Part shown: piece after piece, positions 1 through 10,200 of the stretch
How the letters are laid out: every line of letters begins with the position of its first letter
How positions within the stretch are numbered: position 1 is the stretch's first letter
DNA from: Citrobacter sp. R56
GTDB taxonomy: Bacteria > Pseudomonadota > Gammaproteobacteria > Enterobacterales > Enterobacteriaceae
Direction of reading: 5' to 3'
Assembly: GCF_016811995.1 (NCBI RefSeq)
Contig: NZ_CP069159.1
Span: 2,232,001 to 2,296,000 of the forward strand
DNA: 64,000 nucleotides
Notes under the pieces: model-generated
Databases searched by the model: none
Seen by the model: only the letters and a program-made list of their open reading frames with translations
Told to the model about the DNA's origin: nothing
Position numbers and translations under genes: made by a program

Positions 1-424
1 TCCACGGAATATCTAACAGGGCAAATAAACTGTTGCCTGCCAGAAACTGGCGAATTTGCGCCAGGTCGGCCAGTGCCTGCGCCGGGTTATTTTCGCGGGT
101 GGAAACCCGGCGTTTAAACGCGGCGTTAAAGACTAACTTATTTAATTTTACATCCAGTCGGTTGCCAAATCGCGTCATCACGCTGGTGCGGGCATATTCA
201 ATCATTGAGATAACCGTATACAGACCGATTATCAGTAATGTCAGCATTAACAATGTGGTGGTGTTCTTACTGACCAACACGCGATCGTAGACTTGTAACA
301 TATAAATTGCCGGCGCCAGCATTAGCATATTAATCGTACTGCTAAAAAACAGTAACATCAGAAATGCAGGCTTACATCCTTTCAACGCATTTTGTAGCTC
401 AGTTGGCTTTTGCTGGCGCGGCAT
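1..424 (-). CDS. Type I secretion ABC transporter, PrtD-like (partial, N-terminal part)
   Basis: Only the first 141 codons are inside the window; the gene continues past base 1. The protein starts MPRQQKPTELQNALKGCKPA and has a hydrophobic stretch, then the sequence MLAPAIYMLQVYDRVL (about residues 34-49), which is typical of the membrane domain of PrtD/AprD/HlyB-type exporters and is followed by the SKNTTTL loop and a second membrane segment. These proteins are inner-membrane ATPases that, with a membrane fusion protein and TolC, export RTX proteins in one step. It lies 60 bases downstream of the RTX peroxidase gene on the same strand, so it is very probably the dedicated exporter of that protein. 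The ATPase domain is not visible. The ATG is preceded by AAGGAG at good spacing. The family assignment is from sequence pattern and context; the substrate is inferred. Confidence 0.85.
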   Translation of the reverse strand, partial: MPRQQKPTELQNALKGCKPAFLMLLFFSSTINMLMLAPAIYMLQVYDRVLVSKNTTTLLMLTLLIIGLYTVISMIEYARTSVMTRFGNRLDVKLNKLVFNAAFKRRVSTRENNPAQALADLAQIRQFLAGNSLFALLDIPW

Positions 425-484
425 AATAGGCTCCTTACTCGTTAATCAAATGTTCAACAGTTCGGCTTTTCTTATTCCAGACGT

Positions 485-3400
485 TTAAATAATAAAGTCA
501 GTAGAGTTAACGGTATTGGCTCCAACCCCCGTTAATGTAATAACATCGCCGCCGATGGTGATGATCGTTTGGTTATTATTTCCCGAAATCAAAACCGTAG
601 AGGTAAAGTTTGCGGTAGTCACTCCCATTCCAGAGATATTAATCAGATCCTGTCCGCCGATAGCATTACTGTCGAAACCAGAAATGCTGTCCTGTCCGAA
701 CCCGCTTGAGAAGATGAAGCGGTCGTCACCGGTACCGCCGTCCATGGTGTCGTTACCTGTACCGCCCGTCAGCACGTCATTGCCGAGACCGCCAGAGAGC
801 ACATCGTTGCCTGCGCCACCCAGCAGGGTGTCAACGCCGTTTGCCCCTTGCAGGTTGTCGTTGCCGTCGCCACCGTCGAGAATGTCGTTGCCAACGCCAC
901 CCAGCAACTGGTCATTCCCGCCCATCCCGGATAAGTTGTCATTGCCATTACCCCCGGTGATGGTGTTCGCCAGCGCGTTACCAGTGCCGGTGAAATTCCC
1001 TGTACCGGTGTATTCCAGGATTTCGACGTTGTCCGTCAGGACATAAGTGGCGAGGCTGGTCTCGACAGTATCAGTCCCCGCATTTGCCCCCTCGATCACC
1101 ACGTCACCCGCGTTATCAACGATATAGAGGTCATTCCCGGCGCCACCGTCCATGGAGTCGGCATCCAGTCCACCATCCAGTTGATCGTTGCCGGCCTCGC
1201 CAATCAGCGTATCCCGACCACTGCCGCCTTCAATGTCATCATCACCGGCTCCGCCGTTCAGCAGATCGTCACCCGCCTGACCGAGCAGGGTGTCATTGCC
1301 GCCTTGCGCAAGGATGACGTCACTCCACGCTGTTCCCGAATGGGTGTTTGACGCGTTGGTGCCGACGATCATATCGCCAATCGGTTGAGTGGCGGCGGAG
1401 GTCAGGACGACGGATGGGTTCCCCTCATCATCGGTGACCGTTACTACGACCAGCAACGTACGACCAATCATGTTTGCTGGCGGGGTGTAGGTCGCTTGCG
1501 TCGCCCCGGCGATATTGGTGAAAGTGCCGTTTGGCTGGTTTACTCTCCATTGGTAGGTGAAGTTATTCCCGGTTAAACCGTCTGCATCCGCAATGCCGGA
1601 AACGAGGGCGGTCAGGGTGACGCTTTCCGTTGGCGTCAGATCGTTGATGACCGGCGAGCCGGTGGTGGGCTGATCGCGTACCATCACGGCACTGGTTTGT
1701 GACGACACCAGTGTTTCAGCATCGCCCATGCGGTCGGTAAAGCTGGCAACAACCCGCAGCGGCGCGCCCAGAATATTCCCCGGAACCCGGAACTGCGTAC
1801 CTGTCGCCTGATCGCGCCATTGACCGTTGACCAGCGCCTGCCAGGTCATGGTGATTGGTGTATCTGCGGCAATACCATTCCCGTCGAGCAGATTAGACAG
1901 ATTGACCTGCAACAAATCGCCCACTTCCGGTGTTCCGTCGCTAATGGCCAGATTGCCGGTGGCTTTTTGCGCCGTTACCCAGAGCTGATCGCCGTTGCCA
2001 AACTCCAGTTTTTCAATGTTGAGCAGGCGGTCTACGCCGTCATTGAACGCCAGTCCGGCGGCCGGAGTGGCATGATTGACGGTAAGACTGCCGTCGGCAT
2101 TACGCTGGAATTGATAGTTGCTGCTGAGATCCCGGTAAACGGCAACGTCGGTTTCTGTGCCATTACCGTCGCGGAGGATTTCCCGCACAATCGACAGCTG
2201 GTTTGGTTTGAGCGTGCCTGCCTGCATGTAGGATTTGAGCTCATTCATGCTGTCGGCGCTGGTTAACCCTTGCATCCCGGAGACGGCAATACGCACGTTC
2301 AGCCACGCATCACCGTCGATGATGTCGTTGCCGGCCTTACCGGTGATGCGGTCGCTGCCGCCGCCGCCGAGCAAAATGTCGCCACCGTTGTCCGGATTAA
2401 ACAAGACGGCATTGCCCGATGCTGCGCGTGGAACACCCAGAATCGACTGGAGTCCGGTGATTCTGTCTGCACCCTCCTGGGTCAGGTTGTTGGACAGCGG
2501 AGTGCCCTGAACCGGCGCGGTACCGATAGGCTGCTCAGTACCCACCAGCACATCGTTAAATTTCCAGCCCGAAAGGCCTTCCACCAAGTCAAAGCGATCG
2601 CGCAGGATAAACTCTTGCTGGTTGACGAAAATCGGGATGCCCAGATCGGAGTTGGCGGCGTTCGGGTCACCTTTATGAATGGCCCAGTCAAAACCGGACA
2701 TGCCGTTGTTGCGCTGAATGCCCGCGCCCTGAACCATAATGTCGTCACCGCCTTCGCCATCGTAGTCGGTGTCGTTACCCTGGCCGTTCAACACGTCATG
2801 ACCAATGATGGTACTGTTAAAGAACAGTTCGGAGTTATCGCCGGCCAGGGTATCGAAGCCGTCACCGCCTTCTAACCAGTCGTCGCCTTCGTTACCCATC
2901 AGGGTGTCACCGCCAGATCCCCCCAGTGCGAAGTCATTATCGCGTCCGGAAAAGACTTCCTGAGCATCTTCGCCGATCACCATGAAATCACTGCCGCTGC
3001 CGCCGAAGATCAGGTCGTTACCGTTACCGGAGAATATGACGTCGTGTCCCGCGTCACCATGCAGGAAGTCGGCCCCACCGATGGGGGTTCCGGTGTCTGT
3101 AATGATGTCGTTGCCATCACCACCGTGCACAACGTCGGCTTCATCGCCACCGTCGAGACGGTCGTCACCGGCATCACCCCACAGGCTGTCGATCCCTTTC
3201 CCGCCAATTAACGTGTCGTTGCCCGCCGAGCCGCCGAGCACCACATGGCCATCGCCGGTATATTTCAGGTAGGCACCGTCAGCCGCGCCGTCATTGTCGA
3301 CATCCGCCCCCGCCGCGCGGCGCACCACCAGTGGGAAGAGAAGGTCTTTCAGCGCATTGTTCCATTTCGGATCGGCATGCGTCTGCAAGGACTGGTTGAC

Positions 3401-5779
3401 TTCGAAGGTGTAATCCGGCGTCTGGAACAGGTGGGCAGGCAGGTGAGACGAACCCGGATCGCCCAGATCGCTGTTACGCATCACCAGGGCGGAGAAGGAG
3501 TTTGCCTCCAGTTCGTTCAGCATGTTGAGACCCTGAACGCGGCTCAGATAGTAGAACCGGTCACCGTCCTGCAACATCTCCATCTGGGTTTCAAAGACAA
3601 AGTTGAAGGTAGAGCCGAGCATGCCGCCGAACTCATTTTTGCGTTCCGCCAGCCCGCCGATCCAGAAATCGACCATATTGAGGCCGGTTTCTTTGTTGGC
3701 CCAGGCACCGGTTCCCATAAAGAAATCGAGCGCATCGGAACGTGCCGGGTCTTCTGCCGGTCCGAACAGGAGGAAGTTCACCGCATCGCGTTTTCCTTCC
3801 AGCGTCGTGGCGGCTTTAATCAACTCATGTTGGCCGTAGGCCGCCATAAAGTTGATGATCGAGGACGGGTTTTTCAGGAAAGAGCCAAAATCGGCCCAGC
3901 TGGTATAGGGACGTAATTCGCTGTTGCCGGTTAATTCGTAGAATTGCTCACGCGCCTGATTGAGGGTTGGCATGAGCGTATCGCGCCCGCGAGCGATGTT
4001 GAGTGCGCCCAAATCCAGCGGCAGCCCGACCAGGTTATTACGCAGCGCTTCGGTAATGAATTCGTCAATTTCGTTGCCGACCTGATGGGTCATTCCGCGA
4101 ACAATGGCGCCGACCGCCTGATCGCTGGAGATGGTTTGGCCGTTAAGTTCATTGAACGCGACCGGGTTAAGGAACGCCTCAATCAGGCCGATGTCACCGT
4201 CTTGCATGTCGGCATCGGTACGTGCAACGGTTTCGGTCAGCATTGAGTGACCAAAGCGGTAAACCACATGGGCAAATTCAGCAAAAATAGCCGGGTTGAT
4301 ATCTGCGGTGTTGGAGAAGACGAACGGATCGACCGCCGGTTGTACGGCACGGGCAAACTCTTCAAACACCAGGTGCTGATATTGCATTTCCGTCGCGAAA
4401 CGACCTGCCTGGAAGAGGTATTCCCCGTTCCATTGCAGGGCGTTGAGATCCTCTGGCAGTTCGGTAATCTGATGGTTTGGCATCAGCCATTGGTTGATCA
4501 GATCAATGTCGTTCGTTTCAAGGATGGTGGTCTTGTACTGTTCGACCAGCCGGTTGTGTTCGCTGTGGAACACCGAGTGTACGGCAGTCAGACCGATGTT
4601 TTCGTTGCCGCGACCGTCACCGGTAATGAAGTGTCTGTCGAGCAGTTCATCGTCATAGGTACCCGCCGCCGGCGCATTGCCGATGTCGCTATCGCCATCG
4701 GCCACCAGGTTGGCTTTCGGCACCGCCGTGTGGGCAATATCATCGAGGAAGGCGTGTCCGGTTCTCAACGTATCGGCGGGTAACGTTCCTCCATTGGCTT
4801 CCACCAGCCCATTGGCGGTCACAATTTGTACTTTACCGTTTTCACTTAAAATCAGGTTGCCATAGCGGTCTGTCGCCAGTAGCGGCACATTGAAAACGTC
4901 CTGATTGGTCAGCTTGATGCCAAGCAAGGTTTCCGCCTGATGCTTGATATCAGCCCAGGTGGCCAGCCCGCCGTTGCTGCCTTCCAGCAAATGGCCGGTA
5001 GGCACTGGCTTACCATCCACCATCACATATTCGCGAATAAAGATCTGATGAGAAGGGTGAGAGGTGTAGGTCTGGTTCTGATCAATCCACGGTGTGGTGG
5101 TGTTAATGGTTTCATGATTAGCATCGACTTTCGCGCGGGTGAGGATCATGAAGTTAGTATCAGGCTGCCCCGGAACCGGCTCTTTATACAGAGGATCGCC
5201 CGGCATCAGCGGAATAAAGACAATGCCATTGCCTTCTTTCGGGATCAGATCCAGGCCGTGGTCGAAGAACTGACCGAAAAAGGTCATCCAGCCATTAAAC
5301 GCCGGTGATAAACCGATGTCAGGCGAGAGGTTTGGAATCGATAGACTGCCATTGTCGGAAACTGTTCCTCCGCCGGGAACGTCAACCAGTCCGTCATGGG
5401 CTTCCTGAGCCGCGGGGTTAGTGATGGTTTGGTCAGAAATCAGATTACTGATAATGCGCGGATCGGCATCGGTCACCATCTGATTCGGACTTAATGTGAG
5501 GTACTTGGCCAGCGCCTGTAAATCATTCAAATCCAGAGCGACCAATCTTGGCATGGTCTGGTCGGCAGAGCCGTACAGCTCCTGGCCGGGCAGAAGGTTG
5601 TTCCATGAGCCATCTACGGTACGCAGGCCGTAGGGTAAAAGGGGACTGGAGACGAGCTCGCGAAGCAGATCGCCATTCACGCTACCATCCGGATTGGTCG
5701 CTGCTTCTGATATCTTGATTTGTTGAAGAATAAACGCCAGGTCGTGCAACGTTACTGTGAAGTCGTATTGTGTAGCCAT
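485..5779 (-). CDS. RTX-repeat protein with animal-type haem peroxidase domain, type I secreted
   Basis: A secreted protein of 1764 residues. Residues 150-700 form an animal haem peroxidase (An_peroxidase) domain: distal His174 in GQFFDHG, the catalytic Arg390 and haem-ester Glu393 in GDGRGNE (compare GDTRSSE of myeloperoxidase), HSEHNRL, proximal His511 in VYRFGHS, and ALNIARGRD near 595. RTX calcium-binding nonapeptides (GGxGxDxL) follow at about 845-985 and 1110-1135, then Ig-like segments at about 1270-1450 and a second long RTX array from 1465 to 1700. The protein ends in DFII, an acidic residue plus three hydrophobic ones, the terminal signal used by PrtD-type exporters. I chose the MATQYDF start because GAGG lies 9 bases upstream; an in-frame ATG five codons earlier has no such site. 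Bacterial relatives include the manganese-oxidising peroxidase MopA. The natural substrate here is unknown. The gene is intact and unusual for an enterobacterium. Confidence 0.9.
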   Translation of the reverse strand: MATQYDFTVTLHDLAFILQQIKISEAATNPDGSVNGDLLRELVSSPLLPYGLRTVDGSWNNLLPGQELYGSADQTMPRLVALDLNDLQALAKYLTLSPNQMVTDADPRIISNLISDQTITNPAAQEAHDGLVDVPGGGTVSDNGSLSIPNLSPDIGLSPAFNGWMTFFGQFFDHGLDLIPKEGNGIVFIPLMPGDPLYKEPVPGQPDTNFMILTRAKVDANHETINTTTPWIDQNQTYTSHPSHQIFIREYVMVDGKPVPTGHLLEGSNGGLATWADIKHQAETLLGIKLTNQDVFNVPLLATDRYGNLILSENGKVQIVTANGLVEANGGTLPADTLRTGHAFLDDIAHTAVPKANLVADGDSDIGNAPAAGTYDDELLDRHFITGDGRGNENIGLTAVHSVFHSEHNRLVEQYKTTILETNDIDLINQWLMPNHQITELPEDLNALQWNGEYLFQAGRFATEMQYQHLVFEEFARAVQPAVDPFVFSNTADINPAIFAEFAHVVYRFGHSMLTETVARTDADMQDGDIGLIEAFLNPVAFNELNGQTISSDQAVGAIVRGMTHQVGNEIDEFITEALRNNLVGLPLDLGALNIARGRDTLMPTLNQAREQFYELTGNSELRPYTSWADFGSFLKNPSSIINFMAAYGQHELIKAATTLEGKRDAVNFLLFGPAEDPARSDALDFFMGTGAWANKETGLNMVDFWIGGLAERKNEFGGMLGSTFNFVFETQMEMLQDGDRFYYLSRVQGLNMLNELEANSFSALVMRNSDLGDPGSSHLPAHLFQTPDYTFEVNQSLQTHADPKWNNALKDLLFPLVVRRAAGADVDNDGAADGAYLKYTGDGHVVLGGSAGNDTLIGGKGIDSLWGDAGDDRLDGGDEADVVHGGDGNDIITDTGTPIGGADFLHGDAGHDVIFSGNGNDLIFGGSGSDFMVIGEDAQEVFSGRDNDFALGGSGGDTLMGNEGDDWLEGGDGFDTLAGDNSELFFNSTIIGHDVLNGQGNDTDYDGEGGDDIMVQGAGIQRNNGMSGFDWAIHKGDPNAANSDLGIPIFVNQQEFILRDRFDLVEGLSGWKFNDVLVGTEQPIGTAPVQGTPLSNNLTQEGADRITGLQSILGVPRAASGNAVLFNPDNGGDILLGGGGSDRITGKAGNDIIDGDAWLNVRIAVSGMQGLTSADSMNELKSYMQAGTLKPNQLSIVREILRDGNGTETDVAVYRDLSSNYQFQRNADGSLTVNHATPAAGLAFNDGVDRLLNIEKLEFGNGDQLWVTAQKATGNLAISDGTPEVGDLLQVNLSNLLDGNGIAADTPITMTWQALVNGQWRDQATGTQFRVPGNILGAPLRVVASFTDRMGDAETLVSSQTSAVMVRDQPTTGSPVINDLTPTESVTLTALVSGIADADGLTGNNFTYQWRVNQPNGTFTNIAGATQATYTPPANMIGRTLLVVVTVTDDEGNPSVVLTSAATQPIGDMIVGTNASNTHSGTAWSDVILAQGGNDTLLGQAGDDLLNGGAGDDDIEGGSGRDTLIGEAGNDQLDGGLDADSMDGGAGNDLYIVDNAGDVVIEGANAGTDTVETSLATYVLTDNVEILEYTGTGNFTGTGNALANTITGGNGNDNLSGMGGNDQLLGGVGNDILDGGDGNDNLQGANGVDTLLGGAGNDVLSGGLGNDVLTGGTGNDTMDGGTGDDRFIFSSGFGQDSISGFDSNAIGGQDLINISGMGVTTANFTSTVLISGNNNQTIITIGGDVITLTGVGANTVNSTDFII

Positions 5780-6359
5780 AGCTAATTGCCTCATTGCTTG
5801 AATAAGCTATTCTCATTCTCATTTGCCAAAATAAAGGCAGACGAAATGCGCTGAGTCCGACTGAAAAAATCATCTGATTAATAATTACGCACCTAAGTTC
5901 TTTTCTAATGGTAAATGACAATACCTCTGGACCTCCCATTTTCACTGATATTTAAATTTACTTTGTCCGCTAAGTTTATTTTTATCTTGAAGTAATAATA
6001 AAACCAGTAATCAAAATTGAGATAATGCATTGAAAATATTGAATTTTATAAAATATTCCCATTTGTGAGATAAAAACACATTAGCGTTGTTTATAAATAT
6101 TAAAGAGTATTTCAGTGGTGTTACAAATGCGTAATGTTCATAACTATGAAAGGTCATGGTTTTAGAACCATCATACTTTTTCATGAACCGAAATATTTTT
6201 TCTAAACTGTTACGCGGCTAATAAAAATGGCAGGGGAGATAAAAAGAATAAACATTCATCAAATGAATAAATAAAAGGCTTATTAAGATTGTGGTTTTGT
6301 GGTGAAGGTAAGGAATAAGTAATACAAAATACGATGGGGGGATTTTTGGATATAAAAGA
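5780..6359. other. AT-rich intergenic region upstream of the RTX peroxidase gene
   Basis: About 580 bases, clearly richer in A and T than the neighbouring genes, with no convincing reading frame on either strand. It must hold the promoter for the minus-strand RTX operon. A Fur-box-like stretch is described separately. The AT bias is compatible with H-NS silencing of an acquired locus, which is inference. Confidence 0.5.
5806..5825 (-). promoter_or_regulatory. Possible Fur box in the RTX peroxidase leader
   Basis: On the minus strand the sequence reads AAATGAGAATGAGAATAGC, which resembles tandem Fur hexamers of the GATAAT type and lies 27-46 bases before the chosen start codon. It matches the consensus only in part, so the call is tentative. 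Confidence 0.25.
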
Positions 6360-6392
6360 AAGACAAAACCCTCTCACCTGGCGGTGAGAGGG
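6360..6392 (-). terminator. Rho-independent terminator of azoR
   Basis: A perfect 10-bp stem, CCCTCTCACC with GGTGAGAGGG, and a four-base loop, followed on the minus strand by TTTTGTCTTT. It starts 7 bases after the azoR stop codon. Confidence 0.9.
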
Positions 6393-6399
6393 CTAATTT

Positions 6400-7059
<660 letters not shown>

Positions 7060-7206
7060 TTATTCACAATCCTGCCGCAGTGATAGCGCAATATATCGAA
7101 GCCTATGTTCGAAATTATTGAACAACACACGGTTAGCGCCGATGTGGTAATCTATACCTAACATCGAAATGAGATTTGATCAGGCAGAGCACTGCCCTCT
7201 AACGTT

Positions 7207-10200
7207 ATGACAGAACAACAAAAATTGACTTTCCACAGCCTGCAACAACAGCTGGAATCGCTGATGTTGCGTGACCGCCAGCGCTTTGCTCGCCGCCTGC
7301 ACGGTGTGAAGAAGGTTAAAAATCCTGATGCACAACAGGCCATCTACCAGGAGATGGCGAAAGAGATTGAACAGGCGGCAGGTAAAGTCCTGCTGCGTGA
7401 AGCGGCACGTCCTGACATCACTTACCCGGACAACCTGCCGGTGAGTCAGAAAAAACAGGACATCCTGAACGCCGTTCGTGACCATCAGGTGGTGATTGTG
7501 GCGGGGGAAACCGGCTCCGGGAAAACCACGCAGTTGCCTAAAATCTGTATGGAACTGGGGCGAGGCATCAAAGGATTGATTGGTCATACGCAGCCGCGTC
7601 GTCTGGCGGCGCGTACCGTCGCCAACCGTATTGCAGAGGAACTGCAAACGGAGCCGGGCGGCTGTATCGGCTATAAAGTTCGTTTTAGCGACCATGTTAG
7701 CGACAACACGATGGTCAAGCTGATGACCGACGGTATCCTGCTGGCTGAAATCCAGCAGGACAGACTGCTGATGCAGTATGACACCATCATCATTGATGAA
7801 GCGCACGAACGCAGTCTGAACATTGATTTTCTGCTCGGCTATCTGAAAGAGCTGTTGCCGCGTCGCCCGGATTTGAAAATTATCATCACCTCCGCGACCA
7901 TCGACCCTGAGCGTTTTTCACGCCATTTTAATAATGCGCCGATTATCGAAGTGTCTGGCCGAACCTATCCGGTTGACGTGCGCTATCGCCCGATTGTCGA
8001 AGACGCGGACGATACCGAGCGCGATCAGCTGCAGGCGATTTTTGACGCGGTGGATGAACTGGGACGCGAGAGTCCCGGCGATATCCTGATCTTTATGAGC
8101 GGAGAACGTGAAATCCGCGACACCGCCGATGCGCTCAATAAACTCAATTTGCGCCATACCGAAGTGCTGCCGCTGTATGCCCGGCTTTCCAATAGCGAAC
8201 AGAACCGGGTCTTCCAGTCGCACAGCGGGCGTCGTATTGTGCTGGCGACCAACGTGGCGGAAACCTCGCTGACGGTGCCGGGCATCAAGTACGTCATCGA
8301 CCCAGGTACCGCGCGTATCAGTCGCTACAGTTTCCGTACCAAAGTCCAGCGTTTGCCGATTGAACCGGTGTCGCAGGCCTCCGCTAACCAGCGTAAAGGT
8401 CGCTGTGGACGCGTGTCGGAAGGGATCTGTATCCGCCTCTATTCGGAAGACGATTTCCTGTCGCGCCCGGAATTTACCGATCCGGAAATCCTGCGTACCA
8501 ACCTGGCGTCCGTCATTCTGCAAATGACGGCGCTGGGGCTGGGCGATATTGCCGCGTTCCCGTTTGTTGAAGCGCCAGATAAACGCAACATCCAGGATGG
8601 CGTACGCCTGCTGGAAGAGCTGGGCGCGATTACCACCGATGAACAGCAGACCGCATACAAACTGACGCCGCTTGGTCGTCAGTTGTCGCAGTTGCCGGTG
8701 GACCCGCGCCTGGCGCGGATGGTACTGGAAGCACAAAAACATGGCTGCGTGCGCGAGGCGATGATCATCACCTCCGCGCTGTCCATTCAGGATCCGCGCG
8801 AGCGCCCGATGGACAAAAAGCAGGCATCGGATGAGAAGCATCAGCGTTTCCACGATAAAGAGTCCGATTTCCTCGCCTTTGTGAATCTGTGGAATTACCT
8901 CGGCGAACAGCAGAAAGCGCTATCGTCGAATCAGTTCCGCCGTCAGTGCAAAGTCGACTTCCTTAACTATCTGCGCGTACGCGAGTGGCAGGATATCTAC
9001 ACTCAGCTGCGTCAGGTGGTGAAAGAGCTCGGTATTCCGGTGAACAGTGAACCTGCAGAGTATCGTGAGATTCATGTCGCGCTGCTCACCGGTTTGCTTT
9101 CCCATATCGGTATGAAAGATGCCGATAAGCAGGAGTTTACCGGCGCACGTAACGCTCGCTTCTCTATCTTCCCCGGTTCTGGCTTGTTTAAAAAACCGCC
9201 GAAGTGGACGATGGTTGCCGAGCTGGTGGAAACCAGCCGTCTGTGGGGACGCATTGCCGCGCGGATCGATCCCGAGTGGGTGGAGCCGGTTGCCCAGCAT
9301 TTGATCAAACGCTCGTATAGCGAACCGCACTGGGAACGGGCGCAGGGCGCTGTGATGGCGACGGAAAAAGTCACCGTTTACGGCCTGCCGATTGTCGCTG
9401 CGCGTAAGGTCAACTACAGCCAGATCGATCCCGTGCTCTGCCGTGAGCTGTTTATCCGCCATGCGCTGGTGGAAGGCGACTGGCAGACGCGCCACGCCTT
9501 CTTCCGTGATAACCTCAAACTGCGCGCCGAAGTGGAAGAGCTGGAGCACAAATCGCGCCGCCGCGACATTCTGGTGGATGACGAGACGCTGCTTGAATTC
9601 TACGACCAGCGCATCAGCCATGACGTGATTTCCGCGCGCCATTTTGACAACTGGTGGAAGAAAGTCAGTCGCGAAACCCCGGATCTGCTCAACTTTGAAA
9701 AGAGCATGCTGATCAAAGAGGGTGCTGAAAACATCAGCAAGCTGGATTACCCGAACTTCTGGCATCAGGGCAATCTTAAGCTGCGGTTGAGCTATCAGTT
9801 TGAACCCGGCGCGGACGCTGACGGTGTCACCGTCCATATTCCGCTGCCGCTGTTAAATCAGGTGGACGAGAGCGGCTTTGAATGGCAAATCCCCGGTCTG
9901 CGCCGTGAACTGGTTATCGCATTGATTAAATCGTTGCCAAAACCGGTACGACGTAACTTTGTCCCCGCGCCAAACTATGCCGAAGCGTTTTTAGGCCGCG
10001 TGACGCCGCTCGAGTTGCCGCTGCTGGATTCGCTGGAGCGTGAACTGCGCCGGATGACCGGCGTAACGGTTGACCGTGAAGCCTGGCAGTGGGATCAGGT
10101 GCCCGATCACCTGAAAATCACCTTCCGGGTGGTGGATGACAAAAACAAGAAGCTCCAGGAAGGGCGCTCTTTGCAGGATTTGAAAGATGCGCTGAAGAGC

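Noticed and set aside
57-57. Pointer entry in the findings list with zero interest
   Set aside because: It refers to a residue number in SrfC rather than to a base position and should be ignored as an observation about this coordinate.
33-290. Plus-strand frame of 85 codons at the window start
   Set aside because: It is antisense to a clear PrtD-like transporter gene and has no recognisable domain.
700-3230. Repeated GC-rich words that could suggest a CRISPR or tandem DNA array
   Set aside because: They are imperfect, in frame, 27-base-type units encoding RTX nonapeptides, with no uniform repeat and spacer pattern.
516-4865. Many plus-strand open frames opposite the RTX peroxidase gene, rich in Pro and Ser
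   Set aside because: They mirror the GGxGxD repeat codons of the minus-strand gene and have no ribosome-binding sites or family features.
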